Made by a program: the position numbers and the translations under genes. A stretch of DNA of 64,000 nucleotides from Rhodamnia argentea (lineage: Eukaryota; Streptophyta; Magnoliopsida; Myrtales; Myrtaceae), in contig NC_063155.1 in the NCBI RefSeq assembly GCF_020921035.1, forward strand, positions 31,055,294 through 31,119,293, in the 5' to 3' direction. The notes below the pieces were generated by a model that was not told where the DNA came from, did no database searches, and saw nothing but the letters and a program-made list of their open reading frames with translations. Below, piece by piece: positions 8,612-20,946 of this stretch (within the stretch, counting starts at the first letter, position 1; the number at the start of each line of letters is the position of its first letter).

Positions 8612-10981
8612 ATGGAGTCCAACTTCACTGGATTTACTTATGCTGTGGATGATTTCGAGACCAATAGCCTCACTTATCCAGCAAATGCAGATCATTCCCA
8701 GAATCTCTCAGATGGATTCAACGTAGACAAACTTTACGTTGATTTCAACTCTGCAGAAATTACCTCTCTCCTTCACCAAGCTGAACCCGCTTATCACGAC
8801 CCATCTGTTGCAGTTAACCTCGATGGAGACCTTGATTTTCCATCCACAGATGTGAGTTCCAAGGATGGCTCGTTGCACCATTCTACGAGCCCCGATGATG
8901 AAAGCCCAAATCAAGGTGGGGAACCTTTCTCCCCCTCTGATTACAGCAACTCGCCCGATCCTGTTCTCCGGTACATACATCAGATGCTCATGGAGGAGAA
9001 TGTGGAGGAGCAACCCTGGATAATTCCCGATGATTTGGCTCTACAAGATACAGAGAAATCTTTGTATGACGTGCTCAGTGAGAAGTGCACTTTTTCCCCT
9101 GAACAGGCTGTACAATTCGACATCAGTCAGTTCATCGGCAGCCCAAGCAGCAACTCTTATGGAAGTAGCAGCGATCAAGGTGGTGATGGCACTACTGACA
9201 CCAGAACCAACCGTACCCAGTCTCCTGGTGCTAATTCACCCGATAATCCTGAAGGAAAAAACCACGCTTCCCTTCACGGCCCATATCCTGGTGATGGAGT
9301 CTTGCCATTGAATATCGATACCAATTCCCAGCTGTATACCAATCCGATAGAAGGCTTGCAGCATCGCGATGAGTTTGGTGATTCCCTTTCGACTAATCTC
9401 CTGGTCAGCAATATGTTCAGCAACAGCGATTCTGTCTTGCAGTTTAATAAAGGTTTGGAGGAGGCCAGGAAATTCCTTCCCAGTAGCATCCAATTATCAA
9501 TCAACCGGGAGGATGATAAGTTGGCTCCAAATGTCAGAGAGCCTGAAAAGAATGGCACTGACTATGAGAAGAGATTGAAGAGTCTCTCAGAGAGTGGATC
9601 AAAGGGGAGAAAGAATCACAAGAGAGATGATGAGAGTTTTGAAGAAGGGCGATCCAACAAGCAATCGGCATCATATACGGAAGACTCTGACCTTTCGGAA
9701 ATGCTTGATAGGGTGTTGCTCGGCTCCTGTGTTAAGGGTCAATTGTCAGGTTGCACACCGACGAACATGAGCCAAACCAATGGCCCACCTGGTCCAAATG
9801 GTAGCAGGGGTCGCCGTAAGAAGGGAAATAAGAGCACAGTAGACTTAAGGAGTCTTCTGATTCTCTGTGCACAAGCTGTCTCCGCTAATGACTTCAGGAC
9901 TGCTTATGAACTGCTAAAGCAAATTAGACAAGATTCTTCTGCCTCTGGTGATGGCTCTCAAAGATTGGCGCATTACTTTGCCAATGGGCTGGAAGCACGC
10001 CTCGCAGGCAGTGTCAGTGATAAGCAATCCTTTTTCAATTCTACCGAGTTGCAGAAGAGGACAGTAGCTGATAAGTTGAAGGCGTACCAGCTTCATCTTT
10101 CCGCCTGTCCATTTAAGAAATTGCCCATCCTCTTCGCAAACTTCATGCTTCGGAAGGTCGCAGCTACCGCAAAAGTGCTTCACATTATAGACTTTGGAAT
10201 TGGTTACGGTTTTCAATGGCCAATCCTTATTCAGGAGCTGTCAAAGAGAGAAGGTGGATCTCCTGAGCTGCGAATAACTGGAATTGATTTTCCACAATCT
10301 GGATTTCGTCCTGCCCAGAGAATTGAAGACACCGGTCGTCGTTTGACTAAGTATTGCGAGCGCTTTAAGGTTCCCTTCGAGTTTCATGCGCTACCATCAA
10401 GGAACTGGGAATGTATCAGAGTTGAGGATCTCAATATCCGAAGTGGCGAGCTGGTTGCAGTGAATTGTCTCTCTCGATTTAAGAATCTTTATGATGAGAC
10501 GGTTGAGGTGGATTGTCCACGAGATGCTGTCTTAAAGCTAATCAAGAGTATAAAACCGGTCATCTTTGTTCATGGCATAAGTAACGGATCCTATAACGCA
10601 CCCTTTTTCTTGACTAGATTCCGCGAGGCTCTTTTTCATCTGTCTGCAGTTTATGATATGTTCGATGCCACCATAGCCAGTGACAACGACCAAAGGTTGG
10701 TTTTGGAGAAAGAGTTCTATGGACGGGAAATTATAAATGTCGTGGCATGTGAAGGCTCAGAGAGGGTTGAGAGGCCTGAGACATATAAGCAGTGGCAAGT
10801 TCGCCTTGCCAGGGCTGGTTTCACACAGCTTCCTTTGGATCAGGAGGTTACGGAGATGGGTAGGACTAAGTTGAGCAACTACTACCACAAGGATTTCGTG
10901 CTTGCTGAAGAAAGCAACTGGGTGCTGCTTGGTTGGAGGGGCCGGATTATTTCTGCTTGCACTTGTTGGGTGCCTGTATAG
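8612..10981 (+). CDS. GRAS transcription factor A, LISCL/SCL14-like
   Basis: One intronless exon of 789 residues, usual for this subfamily. The start is the ATG at 8612 (MESNFTGF); the open frame extends back only through GTG codons. The N-terminal half is long and acidic/polar, with the LISCL signature DPVLRYIHQMLMEENVEEQP at about residues 115-135, then LYDVLSEKC. The GRAS domain covers about 409-789: LHR I from TVDLRSLLILCAQAVSAND, the VHIID motif as LHIIDFGIGYGFQWP near 522, and the C-terminal SAW block (WVLLGWRGRIISAC..WVPV). Relatives are nuclear co-activators; Arabidopsis SCL14 works with TGA factors in detoxification responses. That role is family knowledge, not visible here. No defects are seen. 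Confidence 0.95.
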   Translation: MESNFTGFTYAVDDFETNSLTYPANADHSQNLSDGFNVDKLYVDFNSAEITSLLHQAEPAYHDPSVAVNLDGDLDFPSTDVSSKDGSLHHSTSPDDESPNQGGEPFSPSDYSNSPDPVLRYIHQMLMEENVEEQPWIIPDDLALQDTEKSLYDVLSEKCTFSPEQAVQFDISQFIGSPSSNSYGSSSDQGGDGTTDTRTNRTQSPGANSPDNPEGKNHASLHGPYPGDGVLPLNIDTNSQLYTNPIEGLQHRDEFGDSLSTNLLVSNMFSNSDSVLQFNKGLEEARKFLPSSIQLSINREDDKLAPNVREPEKNGTDYEKRLKSLSESGSKGRKNHKRDDESFEEGRSNKQSASYTEDSDLSEMLDRVLLGSCVKGQLSGCTPTNMSQTNGPPGPNGSRGRRKKGNKSTVDLRSLLILCAQAVSANDFRTAYELLKQIRQDSSASGDGSQRLAHYFANGLEARLAGSVSDKQSFFNSTELQKRTVADKLKAYQLHLSACPFKKLPILFANFMLRKVAATAKVLHIIDFGIGYGFQWPILIQELSKREGGSPELRITGIDFPQSGFRPAQRIEDTGRRLTKYCERFKVPFEFHALPSRNWECIRVEDLNIRSGELVAVNCLSRFKNLYDETVEVDCPRDAVLKLIKSIKPVIFVHGISNGSYNAPFFLTRFREALFHLSAVYDMFDATIASDNDQRLVLEKEFYGREIINVVACEGSERVERPETYKQWQVRLARAGFTQLPLDQEVTEMGRTKLSNYYHKDFVLAEESNWVLLGWRGRIISACTCWVPV

Positions 10982-11078
10982 ATTACTCCCAAAGCATGTT
11001 TTCTAACTTGTCAACTGGCAATTAGTGAGATTCTTGCTGAACTGCCGGGCCAGGAGCACAGGTCGGAGAGAGGCTGAG

Positions 11079-11181
11079 GTAATGCTAATATTCAGGTCTC
11101 ATTCTTATGTGCTTGCATTATGTGCGCATTTCCCTGTTGTTTAGCTTCTGTTTGGATAATCACATGATTCTTTTCTTGCAG
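11079..11181 (+). other. 3'UTR intron of GRAS gene A
   Basis: Donor GGCTGAG|GTAATG and acceptor TTCTTTTCTTGCAG|ATCAC follow the stop codon by about 100 bases. Gene C has the matching pair (33564-33661), so this is inferred to be a real intron in the 3' untranslated region. Its placement more than 55 nt after the stop could make the transcript a nonsense-mediated-decay target. Confidence 0.5.
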
Positions 11182-11429
11182 ATCACTTGAAGGAGCACAC
11201 ACAATGACGTGAAACGTGTAGAGGGTTCATTATAATGGCTGCAAACTGTTGCAACAAAAGACTTATATCACGGAAGATGAATATTAAGCAATTGCTATTT
11301 TGGGCGGAGCTATGACATAGAAAACTGTGTATTAGAAGGATCAATAGAGGGATTGGGAGCATTTGTGCAAGACGTTTATTACTGGTAGTGGTGGTCAACT
11401 GGGCTTGGTTATCCATGTAGTGCAATGCT

Positions 11430-12580
11430 AACTTTATCAGTTTCTCTTGTTTGTAAAAGTTTGCATGATTTGGGGGGATGATTTGAATAATATCTGCTGT
11501 TCCATTACAATATCTGGGATTTGCTTATGATATTGGAGGAAGAATTATGATGGCAATAGCATCGCCAGATGTGCGGAAGTAGACTCTTAGCCTTACCCAT
11601 CGGATAGCTTTACCAGATACGTGGAGGTAGACTCTGTGCGCAAGCTGTCTCTCTCGACATTTTACTGACTTCGCTAGTTTTATTTCTCTACGATCTATTT
11701 GTTTTGTTTCAGTTTTTGAGTCCTCTAAACTTTCTAGTTGACGTGATTGAATCTATTTTCAAAGTAAAACGTTATTTCAGTTCTCTGCCTGAACTTTTAA
11801 CAACCTGACTTAGGCTAGTTTTGCAAGATCTTTTCTGTGGGAACTCTTGGAATCACTTGCGTAATCATCTATGTTTGCTTTACTTAATGACTAATTCTTG
11901 CAATTGACATGAATATTTTGTTGGTTCAATGTTTCTTTGCATTTCCCTTGATCAAAAGCGAACGCTAGCCATTGCTGCACCTCAGTCGGGGCTGTCCACC
12001 TTTAACCACCCTTACATCGACTTAGCACATATCATACGTCGCCACATTCCAGAGGGGGCTACGACCTTTTGCTATTTGGTTCTAATATCTAGTTGACTAC
12101 AGGAAATGCAGCCAAAATTTGCTTGAATCTGCCTAGTCGAGCTTCAATGAGAATTGGCTGCGATCCTTGTTTTCTTTTGCCGCATGAATCTGGGACTGCA
12201 ATGGAATATGGACACTCAGGTATCTGTGTATTGCAAGCACTTCGTTCTTCCTCTCGGATTTTTGAAAATGCAGTACTGGATCTCATTGACTATGTATGAA
12301 GTTTGCTGTTCCCATGGATGCAAAAGGTTCTAAATGCCAATTATAGAGGTGAACGATTTCAGAGTTGATCCAGATTCCACCTCGAAGTTAAAACTTACTT
12401 ATCGGAACCAGCTTCCCAATTTTTGGAATTTGAAACCTATTCTGTATATCCTGAAATTTGAAAACTACCTAATCACAGATTCTAGGATCTACTAAGGTTC
12501 CACTCGTAATGAATCATCACTTTTAATGACAATTATTTGTTATTACAATACATTGATCATAACTCATATTTAAATTGCTA
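11430..12580. other. Intergenic sequence, no gene seen
   Basis: There is no convincing coding pattern. A stretch at about 12340-12580 (CACCTCGAAGTT, GGAACCAGCTTCCCAA, CATAACTCATATTTAAATTG) is repeated in diverged form at 44400-44890 and is therefore dispersed repetitive DNA of unknown class. Confidence 0.45.
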
Positions 12581-12584
12581 AAGT

Positions 12585-12720
12585 ATATACCCACATCGAT
12601 TGACAACACGTGCTAAATGCTCTTTATATTCATGTGGCCTTCTTCTACCTATTAATTTTAGCTTTTTGAGTTGGACTTTCTAACATGATATCAGAGCAAG
12701 GTTATCTTTTCGCGAATGTA
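12585..12720 (+). mobile_element. Copia-type LTR end plus primer-binding-site remnant
   Basis: The sequence runs from CCCACATCGATTGACAAC through CTCTTTATATTCATGTGGCC to GGACTTTCTAACA, then TGATATCAGAGC. The last block is close to the plant copia primer-binding site complementary to initiator tRNA-Met (TGGTATCAGAGC), which always sits just inside a 5' LTR. No internal domains follow, so it is a fossil fragment. Confidence 0.55.
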
Positions 12721-13150
12721 TGTGGTCAAAATTCCACGTGAGTTTGTACGCAACAAGAACATCTCGAGAGAGGGAAAAAAAAAGAAAAAAGAACTCCAGC
12801 AAAATCTTGAAATGTAGTGCTCATCTGAAGATATAAGAGTTACCATGGAAGTTGAAATTGTTTTGATGTGGTCAAGAGCAAGTAAACTACAAGCCACGGG
12901 GCAAATGGCCCGATGGTTGGGTGGGGATGTGAGGGCTGGGGACGGCGGGACCGGTTTGGGAGCCTGGGATCAAAGCCATGATGATGTCCAGATGCGTAGA
13001 GAGACTTATCTGCGATCGAATTTCACGTAAAGCAAAGTTTCCCTCCGGTCATTTGATGTCATCAAAGCAACGTAAACAATGACAAATGTAACCTAAGTGA
13101 GAATCCATTTCTGAGGGGATGAACTTTTGCCTTATTCTACAAGACAGTAA

Positions 13151-13595
13151 GGGCGTGAATGATAACCATTCTAGTTCAGAAATTGATTTACGGCTAGAAA
13201 TAGTTTTTTCTATTTCTGTTTCTGGATGAGTTTCTGAACAAAAAAATGTGTTTGATAACGATATAAAATTTCTACTTTTGAAAAATATGTTGGCCGACCG
13301 ACGGCAGTGGCGGGCGGCGGGCGACCGGCGGCGGCGGCGGCGGGCGACCGGCGGTGGCGGCCCGGCGGCCGGGTGGTGGTTGGCGACGGCGGGTATTTGA
13401 GAAAAAATGAAATTTCTATTTCTGTTTCTCGAAAAAGTAGAAAATTTTTGTTTCACATTTTTTCTTCAAATCTATTTCTGAAACAACTTTTTGTTTCAAA
13501 AATAGAAAAATAGAATTGCGTTACCAAACGGATTTCTGTTCTAGAAATAGATTTGAAACAGAAATTCTGTTTCTGAAATGTTTTCATGCACCCCC
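13151..13595. mobile_element. Tourist-like MITE (PIF/Harbinger), 445 bp
   Basis: The left end GGGCGTGAATGATAACCATT and the right end AATGTTTTCATGCACCCCC are inverted repeats, flanked on both sides by TAA (13148-13150 and 13596-13598), the 3-bp target duplication typical of PIF/Harbinger. The arms are rich in TTTCTATTTCTG words and the centre holds a GC-rich CGGCGG block. The right arm, including AAAAATAGAATTGCGTTACC, resembles the right end of the decayed Harbinger element at 49.25-49.41 kb, which may belong to its former autonomous partner family. Confidence 0.75.
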
Positions 13596-13639
13596 TAAGT
13601 AACTCCAAGTTTCCAACTTCTAGGACAAGCTTTCTACTC

Positions 13640-14290
13640 TCTCTCTTATCTCATGGGCCAAGCGAGGATCTTGTCGCTTGTTAAACAAGTCTCTTGTCTC
13701 ATGGACAGCCTTCTTTTACAGTAAGGTAGCAGCCATTCACTGTAATAAAAGAGACTGACCTTTGAACAAAAAGTTTTCAACCTTGGAGGCTAACCAAGCA
13801 AATTCTAGTAAAATACCTTTTATTCCGTGTCTGGGGGTGCAACTGTTCCTGGCAATGTCCTTTTGAGCAACGTTTGGGACCAACTTGATGACAAATGGGC
13901 ACTTATGCAGCACCTCGGGGAATCACCAAGTTCTATTCCAACGACGTTAAACACTCCGGAAATTTAACTAGTCAGAGTTTCTTCCACATTTCACAGCTCA
14001 GAGAGAGAGAGAGGGGTGTCACCGTGTCAGGCTTTTCACGCATTGCATGTACCTTAACTTCGTCAATGACAACAATATTGTCTGCACGGCATGCAATTTG
14101 GTAGGACAGACGGAGCACCTAAAAATCTCTTCCGGGGTGGGTCAGTGCGCTTTTCCGCCTGCAGAGCATATGCATCTGCGGTTGTAACTCGTGAGCTTCG
14201 TTCAGGTACGCATGTCATTAGCAGAATTGCAGTTGTTATCTCTATCCTTGTGTTACGACTGCAGCTTAGTTTTGATTACTAATCTGTATT
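13640..14290 (+). repeat. Orphan copy of the GRAS upstream block and leader exon
   Basis: This stretch parallels the upstream blocks of copies B (from 14515) and C (from 30165). Shared landmarks are GCAGCCATTCACTGTA (13730), CTTGGAGGCTAACCAAGCA (13781), and near 14185 the leader-exon words GTAACTCGTGAGCTTCGTTC followed by a donor AG|GTACGC at 14205/14206, then TTTTGATTACT. No GRAS coding sequence follows. It is a duplicated promoter plus leader exon that lost, or never gained, its gene. Confidence 0.6.
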
Positions 14291-14339
14291 GATCTTTCAT
14301 TTCAAGTTTTGATTACTACATGCACCTGATCACACAAGT

Positions 14340-14515
14340 AACTAATTCCCTAAAAAGCCCTCTGACTTTTATGTCCAGTCCCAAATCTACCCAGAATTTT
14401 TTTTTTGTCTCGAGAAAAAAATCCAACTTTCGGTACAATCCCAAATCTGCCCTGAACTTTTTTTTGTCTCAGAAAAAATCCCAAATTTTGAATCCAGTCC
14501 AAAATCCCAAATTTG
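14340..14515. repeat. Short tandem array (period about 65-70 bp)
   Basis: Two to three imperfect units are built on AATCCCAAATCTGCCCTGAA and TTTTTTTTGTCTC. Similar words occur at 5990-6080 in an inverted-repeat element, so this is probably a related fragment. Confidence 0.5.
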
Positions 14516-15012
14516 CTCTTCCCAAATCCCATGGGCCATTCAAATTTGGGCGGACATGTCTCTTTGCTTATGCAAACCTCATTCTCAGCAATAGCAGCCA
14601 TTCACTGTATCAGCAAACGTCATCCTTTCAACAAATATTTCTCCTTGGAGGCTAATACCAAGCATTTAATAATTGCTTCTAGAGAGTCCCGTGTGATGTC
14701 CGAACTCTGACATGGTCCAAACGTTACGCAACTGTCTTATGGTAATGATCTACTGCCTTCACACCAATTCCGGGGAAAATGAGTCCAACAACACTGTTCT
14801 GACCAAGAATTGAAAATGATTAGAGCAGGTGAGCTTGACTTGAGAACATTAGTAAACATAGTTTACTATGAAAAGGAGATGAATGATGTCATTGCCTTAT
14901 TCTGCATATGTAAAAAGAGAACAACTCAAAGTTCAGGGGGAGCAGGGGTGTTTGCAACTCGTGAGCTTCCATTCAGTTCAATCCTCCTCAAAGTTCTATG
15001 TTTCTTCCTTCG
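14515..15012 (+). promoter_or_regulatory. Upstream block and leader exon of GRAS copy B
   Basis: This is homologous to 30165-30606 upstream of gene C: GCAGCCATTCACTGTATCAG, CTTGGAGGCTAATACCAAGC, the GTTTGCAACTCGTGAGCTTC leader exon, and the donor TTCG|GTACGC at 15012/15013. The copia element begins only 24 bases after this donor. Confidence 0.6.
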
Positions 15013-15031
15013 GTACGCCACTTGCAGATTT

Positions 15032-15036
15032 CATCT
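15032..15036. repeat. Target site duplication CATCT of the copia element
   Basis: CATCT at 15032-15036 is repeated at 22680-22684, directly outside the two LTRs. Gene C has the unoccupied site, CAGTTTTCATCCGTTTGT, at the same place in its leader intron. Confidence 0.9.
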
Positions 15037-15418
15037 TGTTGGATACTAAATCCGATCTAATACATATTCAAAAAAACAGCGGAAACATGCTCAATAGATC
15101 ACCAGATTCACCGATCAACGAAGATACATCACGAGGACATACCTTATTGATCAACGATTAGATGCCCTTTGCGTTCCCGGAGGATTTCTCTGTCAAACGA
15201 CAATCGACGATGGGAGGAGCGTTCTGCGTTTTCTATTTTCTTGAAGTGACAGAATGAAGTAACGGGGAGAGAACGAAGGAGAGCACGTCGGTTATTGACG
15301 TAAAACCAACCAACGTGATTCTTCACGTTTGAGCAAATAATCGCTCACTGGGGTGTGGTTGCCCGCATGGGCGCACACCGTATCTCCTGTGGACCTCACT
15401 TTAATATTTAGTCTAATA
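15037..15418 (-). repeat. 3' LTR of the copia element (382 bp)
   Basis: About 97.6% identical to 22298-22679. On the plus strand it runs from TGTTGGATACTAAATCC to TTTAGTCTAATA. Just inside it, read on the minus strand, is the purine-rich GGGCTAGTGGGAGA expected of the polypurine tract. Confidence 0.95.
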
Positions 15419-15433
15419 TCTCCCACTAGCCCA
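15419..15433 (-). other. Polypurine tract of the copia element
   Basis: On the minus strand the bases next to the 3' LTR read TGGGCTAGTGGGAGA. This is the usual place and composition for plus-strand DNA priming in LTR elements. Confidence 0.7.
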
Positions 15434-16524
15434 TGTAGGGCAAACAACTCCTATTTGTCCACGGAGGACTAACAACTAAACTTTTTATCTTCGCAAAATT
15501 CATATTGGCAAATAATCCGTGCGACCAGCATACATCGAGAGCTCGTTGTCATATATCCGTTGGGAGTATATAACAGCTCTAAAATTGGGCATAAAAAGAA
15601 ATGAATTGTATGCTGTACCCTAGATCGATTAGTCACATATAAATTTCTCACTAGATCTCATTTTAAAATTGACATATCATATTCATAATTATGATCACAC
15701 CAAATAATCATAATTGACCGGTCTGTGAATATAATTCATAATGTGACTTAAAACTCCAAATCAATCTTCCTCATTCATTAGATCTCTCAATCTCGGTTCG
15801 GCTGGCTTTTCTAGAAATGTCCCTTTAGATCGAATCAATTTCATGACCATAGGCAACACCCTAAGATAGCAAACACTAAATAGAGACCTTGAGAATAATG
15901 AAGAGTCATGAGGGTACTTAAAATGAGGAATTTTATCCTCGAGAGTCTCACACGGCACATAGAAGTTGAGATCAAAAACTCTTGCCTACTCTCATTGGTC
16001 GATAGTGCATACGTAATATGAAATACGTATTACGGTATGTTCTCCTTCCCTATGGAGCGTATGTCTTTCTATTTTAATACCGTACGGATGCTCATCTTGA
16101 CACACCCAGTGTCTAACTTGAGTTCACGTAACAACTCTAGCCAAGAGTTTTCATCAGAACTCTCATCCGGCGTTTAAGACAGATAAAGCGAAATATGTGG
16201 GTTATTTTCACTTCCGGACGTTGTAAGTAATAAGTCATCATCTTAACATCGTGTTAAGGCGGTATTATTATTTTAAGCTTGAACTTTCAATTATCACCTA
16301 GATAATAAGCTTAAAATTGCCTCATCTCTATTCACTACATAAATAAATAGAGGCCGTTACCCGTGTGAGTGGGCTAACCTCTCATCTGTCCGACATACCT
16401 TTTCAACACATAGTGCACAAAGCATTAATATGCATGAATATCAAATAAACTTATAGACTTTAATATTGATAAACAACATCATCAATTATTGACGTTCATG
16501 GAAAAATTACAAATATTCAATACA

Positions 16525-19500
16525 TTAACCTCTACGCAGTCCTAGAGTCTTTATATGACCAAAGAAAACATCTCTAGGAATTAGTTTTGTCATGGGATAT
16601 GCTAACATTCTATGCGTAGATATATATCGTAGGTTCACTTCCTTTCGTGCTTCCATATCTTTGACATAGTTATACTTAATGTCTATGTGTTTGGTCTTAC
16701 TATGAAACTTAGGATCCTTAGTATAAACCATTGCTGCTTGACTATCACAATAAACCTTCACGGGTTTTGCAGCATCTCCCGTAACACCCAAATGATCCAT
16801 AAATCTTCTAAGCCAAACACCTTCTTGTGCTGCCGCCGATAATGCCACGAACTCAGCTTCCATGGTGGATAAGGCTATACACTGTTGTTTCTTCTTGCTC
16901 CATGACATGGCGCCATTATTCAGTAAGAATACATTTCCAGAAGTGGATTTTCTCTCATCCAAATCTCCTCCCCAGTCAGCATCAGTGTAGCCCTCTAGGT
17001 GCAGATCACTTCCTTGATAAGTTAGCGAGTAATCGGCGGTTCCTTTCGGATACCTCAAGATTCTCTTAACAGCAATCCAATGTGCTTGACCTGGATTGGA
17101 TTGGTATCTACTGACCAATCCAACTGCATAACAAATATTAGGTCTTGTACACATCATAGCGTACATGAGACTTCCAATAGCACCGGCATATGGAACGTTT
17201 TTCATACGTTTTTGCTCTTGTGGAGTCTTAGGACACATTCTTCGGCTCAACCCATTACCTTTTGCAATAAGAGTATCAATGGGTTTGCAATCTTGCATAC
17301 AAAATCGTTCGAGAATTTTATTGACGTACGTCTCTTGCGAAAGAGATAATGACCTTTTCGAACGATCTCTCGAAATCTTAACTCCGAGAATGTATGTAGC
17401 TTCACTCATATCTTTCATTTCAAAATTAGAAGATAGCCAACTTTTGATTGTCTTCACAAACTCCATATTATTTCCAGCAATCAATATATCATCAACATAT
17501 AATGATAAAATTACAAAATGATCTTTGGACCTTTTAATATAGATGCAATTATCTTCATTAATTATTTCAAAATCATATGCCACTATGGCATTATTGAAGC
17601 GTATATACCATTGTCTTGAAGACTGCTTAAGGCCATATATCGATCTCAAAAGTCGACATACCTTTTGTTCTTGGCCCTTTTTAACAAACCCAACGGGTTG
17701 TTCCATGTAAATCTCTTCATCTAATTCTCCATTGAGAAAAACAGTTTTTACATCCATCTAATGTAATTCAAGATCCAAATTAGCCACTATTGCTAGAATG
17801 AGGCGAATCGAGGTAAATCTTACCACGGGAGAAAAAGTATCTTCATAGTTAATTCCTTCCCGTTGGTTATATCCTTTCGCCACAAGGCGTGCCTTATATT
17901 TCTCAATTGAGCCATCAGCCTTGCGCTTTATTTTGAGAACCCATTTGTTCCCAATAGCTTTGCGTCCTTTCGGAAGATCAACCGGTTCCCAAACTTGGTT
18001 TGATTTCATTGACTCCATCTCTTCTTTCATCGCTTTCATCCATCTTTCCTTATCGGGGCAAGATAAAGCTTCATTCACATTTCTTGGCTCATCTTCATCT
18101 AATGGAGCGATCATGAAAGCTTCCCCTTCAATTTCAAAGCGTCGTCGAGGAATGCTTTTGCGACCAGTTCGTCGTGGAGAAGATTGTACCAAGGGTACTT
18201 CATCCTCCAATACGCTCCCACTCGGACGAGATAATGGCATTGATTCATTAAGTGGTTGCAATAGAGATTGGTTTGTATTCAACTCCCCATCTCTCACATT
18301 GCTTCCACTTGGATCATTATTTCCAACGATCTCATTATCTTGATCCAATGTCTCAAATAGGGAACAATCTTCACCTATTTCGCCCTTTCTTGGAAATTCA
18401 TTCTCTAAGAATGTGTCATCTCGTGATTCAAATTCAGTCACATTTTCACTTTCTTGCTCACCTATGAACACATATCCTTTTGAGTGTTCCGAGTACCTTA
18501 TGAAGATACTCTTTTTGCCTCTTGGTCATAATTTTCCATATTTATGTGAGGACTCATGAGTATAGGCAGCACAACCCCAAGGTTTGAGAAAGGTTAAATC
18601 GGGTTTTCGACCTGTCCACAATTCATATGGGTAGAAGTGAGCGATTTGGAAGGCACTCGGTTAAGTACATAGGCAGCGATTAATAAAGCATCGCCCCAAA
18701 AGGCAATCGGTAAATTAGCTTGTGCCATCATAGACCTAACCATTTCAAGTAGGGTTCTGTTTCGTCTTTCGGCAACACCATTTTGTTGCGGAGTGTATGG
18801 AATAGATAACTGTCTATCTATTCCCTTTTCATCACATAGATTTCTGAACTCATCAAATAAATATTCTCGACCTCGATCGGATCTCAAAGCTTTTATTTTC
18901 TTATCTAACTGATTTTCCACTAAGGTCATAAATTTCTTGAAGCAACTAAATGCTTCTGATTTATGAGATATCGGATAGACATATCCATATCGAGTATAAT
19001 CATCAATAAATGTGATGAAATAAACAGCACCATGCCTTGCCCTAACATTCATCGGGCCACGGATGTCGGTATGGATTAATTGCAATGGGAATTCAGCTCT
19101 TGTCCCTTTTCCAAATGGCTTTCTAGTTGTTTTTCCCATTAGGCAATGCTCACAGGTAGGCAATTCAACTTTCTCAATATTGCCTAATAAGCCATCTTTG
19201 GCTAATCTATTCATTCTTTGTTGGCCAATATGACCAAGTCTAGCATGCCATGTATTCACATCATTCTCATTAGAACTAGAAGATGCAAACAGGGAATAAC
19301 ATACATTCACACTAGCATGTTCAATATATAATACAATAAAGCAATCCATGAAATAACCAGAACCATAAAAAGTTGTTCCTAACAACAAATCCACACCATT
19401 ATTGTGAAAATTCATACTAAAACCAAGTTTGACTAATACCAATACAGAGACAAGATTTCGACGAATCTCCGGAGCGTACGGAACATCATGTAGAAATAAA

Positions 19501-20618
19501 GTGCGTCCACCACGCATAATAAGTTGGCAAGTGCCAATTCCTTTCACTTCTACTCTGGAATTGTTTCCTACATAAATCCATCTCGCTCCACTTGGAATTC
19601 GTCTAAATTCCACGAACGTATTTCGATCTCTGGCTACATGGTGCGTGGCTCATGAGTCTACGATCCACAAAGGATGAGATTCAGTTAAAAATACAGAACT
19701 TGATACGTAACAAACACTTTTAATTGTGTTAAGGGTTTCTACCTTCTTCGGCTCACCACGATCGCGAGCGAAGTGACCCTTCTTGCCACGGTTGTAACAT
19801 TTCATCCTTGAAATGTTCTTCTTCATGGGACGTTTCCCTTTTCCATGCTTCTCAAACTTTGGTTTCTTGCCGGATGGTTCAACTCTTTTGCTTGTCCACT
19901 TCTTAAACTTTCCAAGATGCTTGCGCTTGAAGCCCGAAGCTCCATGTGAGCTAGATCCAATAACATATACATCGGATTGTATCTTAGCCGCTAGAAGGCG
20001 GTCCTCCTCTAGCTCCAAATGGCGCACAACATCCTCAAAGGTTGTGACGTTCACATTGTGGGTCGGGTTCACCTTCATGTGTTCCTAATTGTGAGGCAAA
20101 GAGCGAATTACAGCCTGCACTTATTGTTCATCGGACAACACATGTCCAGCATCCTTTGGCTCACTAATCATGTTCGACATCTTCCTCAAATGTTGCTTTA
20201 TATTCTGCCCATGTGGCATCTTATAAGTGTCGAACCTGATTGTAAGTCGCCTCAGCTTGGTGACGTAAGTCCGACCAAATCTAGCCTTCAATGCATCCCA
20301 CATGTCTTTAGCATTTTCATGCTGCCCGAACTCCCTCATGATGTCATTATCCATACTACTCAACAATGTAATGCGAGCAGTTGAGTTCTTTTTCTTCCAG
20401 GCAGCATAGGCTTCTTTGTCTCTTTCGTGCTGTGCGGTATTACCTTCCTCCGGCTCGGTCATGGTCGGGTTAAGAGCTTCCAGTGCCTCTAGTTCTTCAA
20501 GTACATACTGGATTTTCATGCTCCAGATTTCATAATTTTCGCCATTCAATTTCTCACCATTGTTGAGCTCAACAACAATATTCTTAGATGCCGTTGCCAT
20601 AGTATCTGAGTATAACAT
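16525..20618 (-). pseudogene. Copia gag-pol region, fossil
   Basis: Gag starts with MATASKNIVVELNNGEKLNG, typical of Tnt1/Tork-type gag. A knuckle-like block, CYNRGKKGHFARD, lies near 19.8 kb. The GAG-pre-integrase motif and the integrase core (IHTDIRGPMNV, FIDDYTRYGYVYP) follow, then reverse transcriptase (MDVKTVFLNGELDEEIYMEQ, LSLYVDDILIAG) and RNase H (SWSKKKQQCIALSTMEAEF, SKTKHIDIKYNYVKD). All expected domains are present in order. The region is interrupted about four times, so the element is not an intact coding copy. Confidence 0.93.
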
Positions 20619-20946
20619 TTAGCACGTATTTAAAGTCTATTTGTATGCAACAAATGCAATCATATTCATGCATCTCGATTACCTTGGTATATAGTTTCAA
20701 AAAAGGAATTCTAAAATCAACAATTCACTAAGTTTCCCATCATCATCCAGATTTTCTTATCTAAAACCAATACCAATATAATCATCACTTTGTGTTCATC
20801 ATACGATTACTAAAACTTATGAACACTCCCACTCGAAATATATACACATAACACAATGCATATACAAAAAATCATCAATACAACAATCGCAAGTCCTTAA
20901 AAGTCTCCTAAGACATACAAGAAATGAACTAGCTAAAAATAAAAGT

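Noticed and set aside
9274-9558. Minus-strand frames opposite the GRAS coding exons
   Set aside because: They are antisense shadows of well-supported GRAS genes; the same applies opposite C and D.
13049-13456. 135-residue minus-strand frame with poly-Arg/Ala
   Set aside because: It falls inside the Tourist-like MITE and its GCC-repeat centre.
13990-14015. Short GA run as a microsatellite of note
   Set aside because: Only about five units; not unusual in plant DNA.
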